Assembly (NCBI GenBank): GCA_020746105.1
Contig: CM036620.1
Location: forward strand, 2,557,118 to 2,621,117
Length of the DNA: 64,000 nucleotides
Source: Trogon surrucura
Lineage: Eukaryota > Chordata > Aves > Trogoniformes > Trogonidae
Direction of reading: 5' to 3'
In this document: positions 39,717 to 51,300 of the stretch, piece after piece
Layout: every line of letters begins with the position of its first letter
Position numbering within the stretch: the first letter of the stretch is position 1
Notes under the pieces: model-generated
Seen by the model: the letters and a program-made list of their open reading frames with translations, nothing else
Told to the model about the DNA's origin: nothing
Database searches by the model: none
Program-made: the position numbers and the translations under genes

Positions 39717-39839
39717 CTTGCGTTTCCGATCTGCCCTAGAGATTTTCCGCTGCCTTTTCCTCTCCTTCTCAAGGTTTCTCTCCCTCTCTTCGAGTTCAGA
39801 CTCTCGAACTTTTTTAATGGAAGCGGCTGCATGAGCCAT
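39717..39839 (-). CDS. ANK2: ANK2 coding first exon (MAHAAASIKKVRESE...)
   Basis: The minus-strand ATG at 39839-39837 has an ideal context (AAAATGG: A at -3, G at +4) and an in-frame TAA upstream. It opens a 41-codon frame that ends at CGCAAG|GTACGA in phase 0. Joined to the 9125 acceptor it gives ...[17 protein letters not shown], echoing the Lys-rich junction (RPKK|SDSNAS) of the canonical ankyrin-B start. The peptide begins MAHAAASIKKVRESELEERE and continues as a strongly charged Arg/Lys/Glu segment, likely helical and basic at its end. The MAHAA start parallels the MAHAAS-starting first exon of ankyrin-G as I remember it, which supports this being a genuine ankyrin alternative first exon. 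It sits at the edge of a CpG island. Confidence 0.9.
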
Positions 39840-40900
39840 TTTGGAGAGGAAAGCACCAGCTCGAAGGAAGCCGTTTCCACCGTGCGCAGATATCCAGGTG
39901 ATTTATTATTTTTTTCCTTTTTTTTTTTTTGTTCCCCCTGCAAGGGCGCTGGCGGCGAGCCAGAACTTCACGGCGTAATCCAGTCCTCCTCCGGCACCCC
40001 GGGAAAGGTCACGGCTCCGCTCCAGCCTCTGCAGCCCCCATAAGCCACAAGCACGAGAGCCACATCCAGGCGCGCGCGATGCACGAAAGCGCTCGCGGCC
40101 GCACGCACGCAACCGGAGAGCAGCCGGCAAAACTGCTGCCAGGAGGCTCAGATGGCTTCAGCTCCGCTGTGAGCGAAGGTAGGCTTCAGATTCAGGCAAG
40201 GAGTAAAAACATAATCTAAAAAATAAAATAAATTAAAAAAAAATCGGCTGTTAAGCACACATCACCCAATTGGAAAGGTCTTGTGGGATTCCTCCAGAGC
40301 GGGGCTGCGTCTTCTGACTGGGAGGAAGGCTCCACTTCAGCATCGCCACCCAGCTGGGGGAGGGGGCAGCTCCCTTCAGCTTCTCACATCGCCCTCACGC
40401 AGGGTGAGAAGAAAATGGTGCAGTCTGACTTACTGACTTGCTGCCGCTGCGACTGGAGCCCAGCATATGCTTCTCCCTCCTCCTCCTCACGTTCTTCCTC
40501 TTGGCTCGATAGGAAACCAGGAGCGAAAGCTGCCGGGCTCGGAGAGCCCAGCCTGGGGCTGCTCACCTGCAGGCAGCCCGGAGAGGCGCCGGGAAAGGGC
40601 TGCCGAGATTCAAGTCCTCATTGTGCCTTTATGCAGCCACGTGAGGCCGCATCAGGAGAGCCGCAGGAAGCGGCGAGCCAAAGGCAGCGAGGAGGGGGAC
40701 GCTGCGCGGGGAAGCACGCAGTCTAAGCCCGGCTCAGCCTGCCCCTCCTCGGCACCGCTCCGCCGAGGTAAAAATAATACCGTAAAAATAATCCCGCCGA
40801 GCGTGCCGGCCGTCGCTATTCAACGTCAAGACGCTGCTCGCAGAGCCTGCCTCAGGCGACTTATGAAGCCCTGCCTTGAAGATGGAGAACGATTATAACT
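39840..40900 (-). promoter_or_regulatory. ANK2: CpG island / promoter of the MAHAA first exon
   Basis: About 1 kb of GC- and CpG-rich sequence lies immediately upstream, in minus-strand sense, of the MAHAA start codon (for example CCAGGCGCGCGCGATGCACG near 40066 and CGCTCGCGGCCGCACGCACG near 40090). A short A/T-rich interval separates the exon from the island. Within it are two minus-strand donor-like sites, GGCAGCAAGTCA|GTAAGT at 40434 and GCCTGCAG|GTGAGC near 40569. These might mark upstream non-coding exons, or another very short N-terminus in the phase-0 case at 40434. No TATA box is evident. Confidence 0.7.
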
Positions 40901-41470
40901 GTAGAGACACAACATGGTTTTTATCGGCCTCTCCCTTCCCCTCCTCCTCCACACCAAATATCACTTGGGTTTGGGATGTTAATTTGTAGCATCAATGTCA
41001 GAGACAAAGGGGTCTGTTGTTCCCTCACTGCTTATCCCTCTACTAAAACCAGCGGATCAAAGCTCTACTCCCACCTCCCCGGGTAACCATTAGCACTAAC
41101 GGTGTCCAGCATTTATTACTCAAAACCGGACACGCGGAGCTAAAAAGAGCCTTTGCAATAGTCCAGGCAGGCAGCCGAGCACCTTTTGACTCCCTCCAAC
41201 GCCGCCTCTGCCAGGCAGGCCCCGAGGGAGAGGACACCTGCGACGCCCCGACGCAGCCGAGAGGTTGGCAGCCCCGGCTTTGCCGCCCCAGAGAAGTGAC
41301 GGGAGCTCCCCGACGGCACCGCTGAAAACCACCACACCAGAGGAACAATGCTCTTGGCCCCTTTTCCCTCTAGAATATATCCCTTGACTTCAGACTCCAC
41401 TGCCGCTAGACCCCAGCACCAGGAATTTCAGTGTAACGCAAGTCCCACCAAACCAGGAACAGACCACGTC

Positions 41471-41521
41471 TGCGTAGAACCGTTGGGCTAGAGGTCTTTT
41501 CCAACCTCAGAGATTCTATGA
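41471..41521 (+). mobile_element. CR1 LINE 3'-end fragment
   Basis: GTTGGGCTAGAGGTCTTTTC followed by CAACCTCAGAGATTCTATGA is the classic CR1 3' terminus (TTGGACTAGATGATCTTTGA...TCCAACC...ATTCTATGA type) in plus orientation, ending in the ATTCTATG octamer. Only the last 50 bp or so are recognisable. Confidence 0.8.
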
Positions 41522-42717
41522 CAACAGCTCAAAGCCCCCGTCTAACCCTGACCTCACGCTATTTTTGTACCCACAGAGCTTGGCTGTGCTCAGCTCACCC
41601 AGACCAAGACCATTTATTGTCATTCCCGTGCGACTACTCAATACTGAGGTCTTGCATTTTTACTCTAAGGCTTCACCTTGCGAACTTGACAAATCTCAGA
41701 GACCAAATTTTCGCCAAGAACTTGCATACAGAGACTACAAAGCTCTCCAAAGGCATCTGGAAAACTGGCATTTGGTTCGTGTTTGAGCCAGAGATCTGTG
41801 CATTTAATCAGAAACGCATTCCTCTAGTGGAACGTGACATCGGGAGAAGCAGGGTACAGAGTGCCAGCCCATCTTTTTGATTTTTTCCCCAGCTCCTCCG
41901 TCTACACAGGCTGGTTTTCTCACCATCATCCTCATTTGTTAGAAACTGGGCTACACAAAACCAATGGCTAAAAAACAAGCAGTGGCTGCAGCAAGAGCTG
42001 CCAGCAAAAGGAGATGGGTGGAGGCAGCCAAAGGGATAAAATAAAGGAGAAAATCAGATTTTTTAACAGGACTGTAGCTTGCGTTGCCTTCTTAAATGTT
42101 TTATGAGCCTCACAGGTAGCATCGCTTGTAAACCAGAAATGAACAGCTGCTAAACTAAGAACTCTACCCTCCCGAAACAGGGGGAAAGCATTCATCTTGT
42201 CAATCTTTTTGTGGATTTTAAGCAAGAAATATGAAATTCAGACCAAAATCACAGGCCACCACATTTCAAAAGCCGGGCCTTAGGATTTCTCTAAATCACA
42301 GTTCAGGGTTTCCCAAGGCCACTGAATGCTCAAATCCTGCTACGTGCTGCACACAAAACGGGTTTGAGGCACAGGAGGGTTTACAGGAGCCGCGGTTATT
42401 AAACAATTTGTCACCTTTTGATGATTGACAGGGGCAGGTTCATAAGCTCAGTCTCAAAAAAAAAAAAAAATATCCTTTCAGAAAACTTGCTTAGAAGTTA
42501 ATACAGGACTTGAAGCACCATGACATTAAAAAAAAAAAAAAAGATGCTAGAATTGAACAACTGGTGCCAAGAAAGACGAAACGAGATGGCAAAAACATCA
42601 CCGACAAACGAGAACTTCAAATCAGCTCTACGGGTTCACTCACGGAGTTTATGCCCTACAAACATTCCGCTCCCCCTGACCTCAAAGAAACATAAAACTA
42701 TTTCGTCATCGTGTGGC

Positions 42718-42807
42718 AAAAAAAAAAGAAAGCAACTTTCAATAGATTATTTTGGGAAGAACAAAAAAAAAGAAACTAACTTTCAGCAGATTATTTTTGG
42801 GAAGAAC
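42718..42807. repeat. Tandem duplication of a 45-bp unit
   Basis: Two adjacent units (42718-42762 and 42763-42807) each start with an A-run plus GAAA, contain AACTTTCA.AGATTATTTT, and end TTGGGAAGAAC. They differ at a few positions and by A-run length, so the duplication is recent or still under conversion. Confidence 0.9.
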
Positions 42808-44164
42808 GTATCCGATCCGGGGAGAAGAACATCAAGCATGTATCACCTAATACTTGATGCAGCTAATGCCCCTGCAGGAAAGAAGCGTTTCTGTTTTAAG
42901 ATAGAAAGATTTTCCTAAGAAAAGGAGAAAACGGCTCGTCGTTGCCCCGCGTATAACAAAAAAAATAAAAATCCTTCTGCAGGCATCAGCCTCAAGTTTC
43001 AATTTTCAAGATCTGCTCAGTAAAAATGGAGACGAAGCGACTTGCCCCCTAAACATAGAAACTGCATCGTGAAGCTGCTCCCTAGGAAAAACAGAACATC
43101 GAGTGATGCTGCCACAAACGGCCTGTGGGAGGGGAGTGGGAGAGTGGGCAGATGCACAGCAACATGAAAAGAACACGGGACCAGAAAGAGGGTGGGGTTT
43201 CTCTGGAAGGCATTTCCCACCACTAGCTCTGGATGCAAAAACACCTCACTCGGGAGATGCGACAAACTCCCGTCGGGATCATGAAGCTTCTAAGCCTTCA
43301 ACCGTGTCCCGCGTGATTCGTGAAGAGGCTCCAAGCGACCGACCCCATCCTGAGATCCACAGACGTGCGGGTGCTCGATCAGGGTTACAGCTCCTCCCAA
43401 CAAACCATTAACTTCCTGACCTCATCTCCTAATTTCACACTGTCCGGGTTTTAACCTTACCCACCAGGTGGGACGACGAGCTGCCACGCCGCGGCGCTTC
43501 GTTGGCCACAGCTCTGCTCAGCGCTCGAGCTGAGCTGCCAGCTTTCAGGTAGAGAGACGTGATTTGCCGAGCAAATCGGCATTTTCTGTCTACAGAAACC
43601 TACTGGATGGAAATCAACAGTAATTGAGGACAAGAGGAGTGGATGTAAACGAGCGATTATTGCCCTTGAAGCGTATCCACTAACAGGGGTCCAGCTCATA
43701 AAGATGAGGTTCTCGCCACACAAATCATGTGGGCAGCGCAGAAAAACAAAGTTGCCTGGAAATAATGCCAAAAAAAAAAGCGTGACTCAGATCTGTTCTC
43801 GTCACTTTGCAGAGTTACCAACAAAACGAAAAAGAAAAGGGAAGGCAGTGATGGCGTGGGAAAAGCCTCTCACGCCTCAGAGCCAGAACAGAGGCTGTGC
43901 TTTCCAGTTCTAAGCTGCTGGAAATGAAAAATGGTTTCAAATGCTAAAAAAATAAAAAAAAAAAAGAGAGAGAAAAGGCTGTCCTGGGCAATAGTTTGTG
44001 AAGACGAGAGCCTGAGCCATTCAACTTTTTGTCTGGCATTGTGGAAGACCCTTCTGGACACAAGAGAGAGCAACTCCACAGGGGAATTAGGTTCCCTCCG
44101 AAGGGATGCGCTGCCTAACTTGTCCCTGCTTGCCAGCGAGTACATCTGGGGGTTATTTCGCAAG

Positions 44165-44265
44165 CGTACGGCCTCAAGCCGCACGAAGGGAGGTTTAGGT
44201 TGGGTATTAGGAAAAACTTCTTCACTGAAAGGGTCGTTAAGCATTGGGACAGGCTGCAGGATTAG
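44165..44265 (+). mobile_element. CR1 LINE 3'-region fragment
   Basis: The sequence GCCTCAAGCCGCACGAAGGG, AGGTTTAGGTTGGGTATTAG, GAAAAACTTCTTCACTGAAA, then GGGTCGTTAAGCATTGGGAC matches the conserved CR1 block CTCAAGTTGCACC...GGTTCAGGTTGGATATTAGG...AAGCATTGGAACAGGCTGCC. It is in plus orientation and stops after CAGGCTGC, so it is truncated at both ends. Confidence 0.85.
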
Positions 44266-46876
44266 CTCACCTCCACCCACCAGCACGGATGCCGACCTGC
44301 CCTCTCTCTGTTGTTATTTTAGCCAGGGGCCCCGCGCCTCTGGTCAGAAAACTCTCCTCTGAACACTTCCCTCTTGAGGGACGAGGACGGAGACGACGGA
44401 GTATTTGGAGCAGCTTAACCACGCACTTAATTCGACTATTTAAAACAATTCGGATGGATTGTGCGTGGCAGCATATCCAGGCATTTCCATCTCTATGGAA
44501 TTACACGTTGCTAGAATAAAGGGCAAAATAGTTCTTGTGGGAGGTAAAAGCACAAAGCCAACTATGGAAGTTACGCTTAAAAATTGCCTCTTGTCTCCCC
44601 TACTGTTTATTCCACACTCTTATTTTTTACTCACACGCAGTAGCAACTGTCCTCATCCTAAAGGTACAATAACCCTGGAAGTGAGTCAGCAATCCCATAT
44701 CCATACTGTACAGCTTTCATTTTATATTTTCCCCAAAGAAAAAAAAAAAATACCAAGGTTAAAAAAGAAAAAAGGCCCTACGCTCATTCTCACGTTCCTG
44801 AATATGTGAGCACAACGTGTTCCAGAAAGCTCCAGGCTGGAAATTAGTGTCACTGAACTGGTACTGGAAAGATGATATATAAAGCTGTGTTCTGGCTCCT
44901 TTCTGTACCTTGATTACATCTATTTTATTAAGTGAAAAGAGGCAATACAGAAGAAGAAATGAGAAAGGGCAAGTTATAGCTCCTACATTAATAGACATGA
45001 ATCAGAGCAGTCTTAACACTTTACTCTTCTTTCTCCTGTTGTACCACCTGGGTATAATTCACGGCGTCAGCCCGTTCAGTGGTCACTCCTAAAAACATAT
45101 TTGCAACATCATACTCTCCCTTGCAAGGGTACAAGCTCTAAATATAACTAATAATTACACAAGAAAAAAACCCCAATACTGCTTAGCTGCCTTCATCTTG
45201 AAAGAGTAACTGAAAATACTCTGACAAAATGAATTTTTCCTGTATGAAGAAACGGAGAGAGCGTGGTTACGTGCTTGCTCCTGGGGAACATAAGAGCAAT
45301 CACTGCGGGATGAGACCAAAGCCTTTCGTGCCCAAGAGCGGCCAAAAATCGGATACCCAGCAAAGGGCAGAAGGGGGCAAACGGGCACGATGTTTTGAAA
45401 CACTTTCCCAGCTTCTGATCGTTTCAGACTGCTGGACATCTCTGCTAAACATTTCCACTTCCGCAGCCATCCTCGCAGCCCGCTCTTCATGAGCTCGGTC
45501 AGTCTCTCTCCGAACCTTGCTGAATTTCCAGCCCCCGCGACACAGAAAGGCAGAGTTCTGCAGCTCAACTACACGTTCAAAGCACTGGTGTCACGGGTGA
45601 GTGCTTAAAGATCAGCGAAGGCGACGAGATAAAATAATTGTCATTTTCCCATCGTAACAGTCCTTGTGCTCATCCTTTACTACTGTCCAAGCTGGGCCGT
45701 GACCAAGCAATGCTCTGCACACCCCACCAACAGGAGTTAGAAAAGCCCTTGAGAGACCAACACCTCCGGTTTAAACAAGTCTCCCGAATAAGAGGTAAAG
45801 ATGTTCTAGCTGTGTCAAAGTTAGAAATTCTAGAAGCGCTTTCTTTTTCATCAGAATCCTAAAGAGAGACAGACGTTTCTGGCAGGAGTGTCCATTTTGC
45901 ACTTTTCTGATGACAGCTCAGTCGCATCTATTCTAAATATCACTCCACTTATTTTCATTTTCCTATTGATTGGAAATATCGACGTCACGTTCTATTTTAA
46001 ATAAGCCAAACAGGGCCCGACCCAATAGCTCGTTAAGGGCAACAGCGGACTTTTTATTGATTTAAATGGACTTTGGATCAGGGCCACAATCCTTTAACCC
46101 AGCACTGCAACGTGCCTTCTCATCTTCCTTCCTGCCCTACCTCCTTTTTATTTTTGATTATTGCCTTCGGTTTTGATCTTGCGGGAACAGAAGCTGCTGT
46201 TAATGCAAAGAAGGAGCCACGGGGTCATCCTGAAGGTGCCGTAGATCCGCCACCTCCGATTCCCAAAAGGGTGCAGCGCGTCCCCCAGGCTCCCTCCTCA
46301 CACTCCCTGGTCGTTGGACTCATGTCCACTGGATCTGCTGCCACAGGGCTCAGCCCTTCACGGCCCCGTTTTTGGGGGGTGAACCTCGCCAACCTGGTCT
46401 CCATGCTGCTGACAACACAAGAGAGGTCGCCCACGGCCAAGAGTAGGGCACCGAGTGTCACGGACAAGCGGTCCAACATCGTGAAGGAACGCTGCCTCGT
46501 TAATCCTGCGAGGTGGGTACCTGCCTCCTCTCTGTGGGACCACGTGTAGCCTCTCTAGCTGGAAGACAACAAAGCTGAAGGGAGCGAGTAAGGCTTCAGA
46601 GCGCTTGATTTTATGATAAAAATATGTACTTTCTGATTTTTTTTTCTGCCCAAATGCCTTTCCAGATGTCTGTTCTCCAAAGGCTTTATTTCCACCTTTT
46701 TTCCAAGCATTTGCATTACAGGTGAATTACGTTTGTTCTGAGAGACGGGGCACATTTCAAGCTCAGAGGTAATTATCTGAGAAAAAGTCACGGAAAGCAA
46801 GTTAAATGCTGAAAGGTACTTGCACGTATTTCACCCGTGGCCCTGACAGATCAATCCTACCACCTGTGATTGAAAA

Positions 46877-46907
46877 GCCCTGTTACTTGTTTTCTCAGAA
46901 ACAGGGC
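46877..46907. repeat. Short inverted repeat
   Basis: GCCCTGTT (46877-46884) and AACAGGGC (46900-46907) form a perfect 8-bp stem with a 15-base loop. It is too short to call a structured RNA. Confidence 0.5.
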
Positions 46908-48282
46908 AAGTCTTTCCATTGAGCTGTTTGAAGAGTCAAAAAGAGGGCTCCAACCTCACAGACTCACCTGATGTAACAGTTGACTAGATTAAGAAACTCT
47001 CTTGTCACAATAATGTGGTTGGACTACAGGGGTGGATGCAGCAAAACCAACTGAACAGGATCATTTGTTGATCTGAACACAGAATTCTGTTACCTCAGAA
47101 CTCAGTGCTTCAGGGCAACGGAAATAAAATTAACTTCACAACCGATAACGCCAGAAAAAAATAAATAGGCTGGGCAACGAGAGCATATAACAAAAACCCT
47201 GACTGGATCGCCACCACATCGGAAGCCTGTAAGCCAGCGTGACCCAGATCTCATCCACTTGAAACCCTTTCAGTCGCAACCTGGACGCGCACATAAGCGG
47301 CTCTGCTTAAGCCCCCTTGCTGTGACACGGAGAAGTGTGCCCGCGCTTCGGTGTCGGACCAGCGCACACGGAGTCGTGTTCGAACAGGTCCTATCAGCCT
47401 CAAATTCCAAGTCTCCACGGCCGTGCCTAGCAAAACAAAGGCTGAAGTGATTTTTTTTTTTTTACTTACACAAATAATATTGTACATGTACATATATGTA
47501 GTTGTATACGCGGGAGTCCGACCCACAGTAAGAGCCTCCCAAAGTTCACCAAAAAATGGTCTTTCACGGTTTGTTTCAGTTTACGAAGTATGGAAGAAGA
47601 GTATGGCTGAGTGGCGTGCGGTTATATTTCTATCTACTACACATAAGCTACCTGACATGGCATTTTAGGTCCCTCAGGACAAATTATACGGCTACATTTT
47701 GCCTGTAATCAAGCTCGGAGCCTGAACGTTTAGGCCACGATAGCAGAGGTCAAAAATAAAGTGACTATACGTAACAAATCATAAGCAAGCTTCTAACTAC
47801 ACAATTTCTAAAACACACCAGCAATAACGTGCCTTAAGTAACAACCCACAGCAGTCTAGCATGGCTGCTCTAAAGCCAACAATGCTGTCTGCCTTCTCCT
47901 TTGCAATAAAAACATAAGGAAGGGTTAGCTCAAACACTTAGAGCAAAGAGGTGTATCATTTGTCTCTCCAGCATCTTTTCCCACTGCTTAGAACAGAAGA
48001 CGACCGATCTGACACGTGTTTCTAAAAGCACAGGATAAAATTTTGTATAGAGGATTCTCAAATACTATTTTTTAGATACTCCCCAAAATAACCACCATGT
48101 TAAACACATTAACACACAAAATCCTTGAAAGACAGATGTCTTTCACCTTTTCCTCGGAAAAGAAGATTTCTTTACTTCTAAAGTCTCTCTCAGCACTCAA
48201 CTTCGGAGGTCCCAACGTCTGCCCAAGCCAATAAATCCAACAGCATCATTACTTATGGTGCGCTCAGTTCCTCTGGCCAGAA

Positions 48283-48335
48283 AATCATAGAATGGTTTGG
48301 GTGGGAAAGGGCCTGAAAGATGGAAGAAATTTACT
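48283..48335 (-). mobile_element. CR1 LINE 3'-end fragment (antisense)
   Basis: Plus strand reads AATCATAGAATGGTTTGGGT then GGGAAAGGGCCTGAAAGATGG, the reverse complement of a CR1 3' end (...TCTTTAAGGTCCCTTCCAACCCAAACCATTCTATGATT type). Only about 50 bp remain. Confidence 0.8.
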
Positions 48336-51300
48336 GCGGAGTGAATCCCGAGGATGAGAGCTTTCCCCTCCCCTTAGAGCTGTTCTTGGGCACCTGCTTT
48401 AAGATGCATATTGTGGGGTTTGGCAGCTCTTCTGTTCACCTCTGAAATCCTCTGCCCGGGCTCTGTAAGGGCAGCAAGGACCAACAAGACAGCGAGGAAC
48501 CTTCACATCTCTCACCAGGCATCAGTGGTCAAGGCTGGATCTCGAAAACAAACCATACATTTGGACTAAAACCCTAGGTCTAGGGCAGCTGAGAAGTCAA
48601 GTTTCAAAACTGAGTTCAAAGCCAGATGCGATTGCCGTGGCACACGCTTTCTTCTGCCGAAAACACGGAGTAAAGCAGAAGGCAAAAGGCGGCATTACAT
48701 GTCCCACCAGCAGCGCCCGAGGAAACACACGGCAAACGCTCTCCCTCTCCTGGCCGAGTAACGCTAAGGCAGCGACAGATTCCCATTCCAAGATTATTCC
48801 AGCATCGCAGCTGCCCAAATCCAAAGTTTTGGGATGGCTAAAATACACCGTTACTCCAGGCAGCAAAAGACTGACTCCATGAGAGAAAGGTCCTACCGTA
48901 CAGATTCTGCCTCCGTTCCACTGTCCTACTAGTAGTTAGGAGAGAGTAGAGCAGGGTAACACAGAGTAAGATGCTGCCCGTAGCACATACACCGTGAAAT
49001 CGTTGGTGACCCCAAGATGCAGATGACCGGGGAACTTCTGCAGAAAGCACCTGAGAAGATCCAAACAGCCCTGAGGTAGCAGAAATGAAGAAACTTTTTT
49101 CTTTATGTGACAGACAAAAGCCAGAAAAAAGCAAGGTCTGAAGACCAAACTCGGGGGCAGGCTGTAGGTTTTTGACCGGGCTAGAACCCGCTGCTAAGGG
49201 CTCCACCTGCTCTTGGATTAATAGTTTATATTCTCCAGCAAGCACCTGCCAAGCGAGCTTCTACAAGCATTCCATAACCTATGAAATATATCTTTTCTAA
49301 ATGATATCAACTTTAGAACAGTCATGTTTGAGTCACTTTTAAAACACTAGCCTTTTTTCTGCATCCTTCCTGAAAAGGAACAGAATTTTTCATTTTTAAC
49401 TTCCAGGTCCCTGTTTGTGGAACCGTATAATGAAAAACTCCTCATAAACACCAGAAGCACACGAGACCACTGCTATCATACGTATTTCTGGTATCTACAG
49501 GCATTGCAAGGACTGTGGAATGTAATTTTCACTTTTACATTTACTCACGTTTTTATATAAGTATCCTACTCAAAGCTGGTGTTTCTGCAGTCTTCAGACA
49601 TTTAAGAGACCAGTCTGGCTGTAGGAAGTGTACTGGAACCAGTTTGAATGGTCGGTCAGGCAGCAGCTTGGCTTCCTGTCAAAGGACTTTCCGATCACCC
49701 CAACACTGGTGCATTTGTCAGAAACAAACGTGTCCCTCAGTGAATTATTTTCCTACAGCGACGGATGGAAATGATTTGGGCAACTGTATCACTGATCTGC
49801 GACGTGTGCTAGACCAGGCCGGCGTTCCCCTTGAACCGAAGTGGCCGATTCTGAATTCGTACTGAAGAGAAAAACGTTCTGGGTCTGAAGCTAATTTGCA
49901 GAGGCAACTGTACGTCTCGGGCTAAAGACAGGATGATACATCTGATGCACAGCTTTTTCTTTTCCTGTGAAATCTTTTATCACCCGGTTAAAGAGCTTGC
50001 CCATAACAGCACACCTTCAGCTAAGTGAAACGAAGCTTTCTCCACCCTCAAGAGACGTGGGTGACACACAGAAAGGCACACGTTACCATGAATCTGTTCC
50101 TGGAATGCCTTCAATGTCCCTTAATTCCTGCGGAAGGTAAGGCTGAAGAGCTTGCCTTCTCAAACAACTAACAAGAACAGGTCCTGACTCATAGGCAGAA
50201 TAAAAGCAGCACTGTCTAGGTGACTCATCACCTTCACTTTAAAAGCAGGGTCTTTCGAAAAGGAGTAATTTCTGAAAAACACTTTGTGACTTTTCAGGAG
50301 CCTTGGGAATAAAGACCTTATAAAAAAGAAAGCCTTTCAGAACCACTTCCCCGAGCAAACTCTTGCTATCACGCAGATACGCAGAGATCGTTACCAAACC
50401 CTGTACCCTTGCAAAAGTTATGCCATAATTTGACTTCTCTAATTGGAAGCTTTACTGTAGCTCACCTGATCAAATGATCCCCCTTACTTAGAAATTTTCC
50501 GTTTCACCAAGACAGGAGCATTTAAAAAAAAAAAAAAAGAAAGGAAGAAAGAATATGGCAATTGATCCAATTCCTCGACCTTACACTGAAAGCCAAAACC
50601 AGGATGCTCTTGCTTGGAGCCCTGGAAGTTTGCAATGTGTAGAACAAGATGCTCCCAAGAGCACACACAGAATCCTCCTTGAAAATCAGACAACTGTCTG
50701 ATCATACCTAAATCGTCAGTGAACCGTGGTTGGAGTGGACCAGAAATACCGCTGTGAAAAAAAACTCTAAGCAAAAACTCGCTCTCAGCTGCCAGAGCAG
50801 CCCAATTTGAGCTGGCTGTATCAGTCTGTATATAGGTGGCAAAAGGGCAGACGATGTACTCACATGGATTAAGGATGAGTTCTACAGTGGAACAGGAGAA
50901 AGGCAGCAAATAGAGACTGCACGTTAAAAAAAGAGGATAAGAAGAGCTCTCTCGGTCTAGACCAAATACATACTCCATCCCAGGCTTTCCCTCGCAGCTT
51001 ATTTATCATCCTTAAGCTCTTGCTCAAACAAAACCAGCTTGTCTCTCCCCAACATCCAGCACGGGATCGCAGGCAGAGTTTGAATTCCACTCTGCCACGC
51101 GCTGAACAAATTCCTGTTTCAAAGCAGGAGTTAATTGGCTTGTTGGGAAAAGGCAGAAGCTGGACTTTGCAGCGAGGGATAACGAAGACAAACACCACCA
51201 GATATTCAGCACATTACTGGGGATGTGAAGAACCTAGAATCAAAAATCCCAGGTGGCCTATCACCTCACTGAATGAACGGCCCAGTTAAAGCACTATTAT

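Noticed and set aside
46073..46549. 158-codon plus-strand open frame with Pro/Ser-rich sequence
   Set aside because: No conserved domain or retroelement motif that I can recognise; GC-rich sequence is open in other frames too. It may be decayed repeat sequence, but I cannot assign a family.
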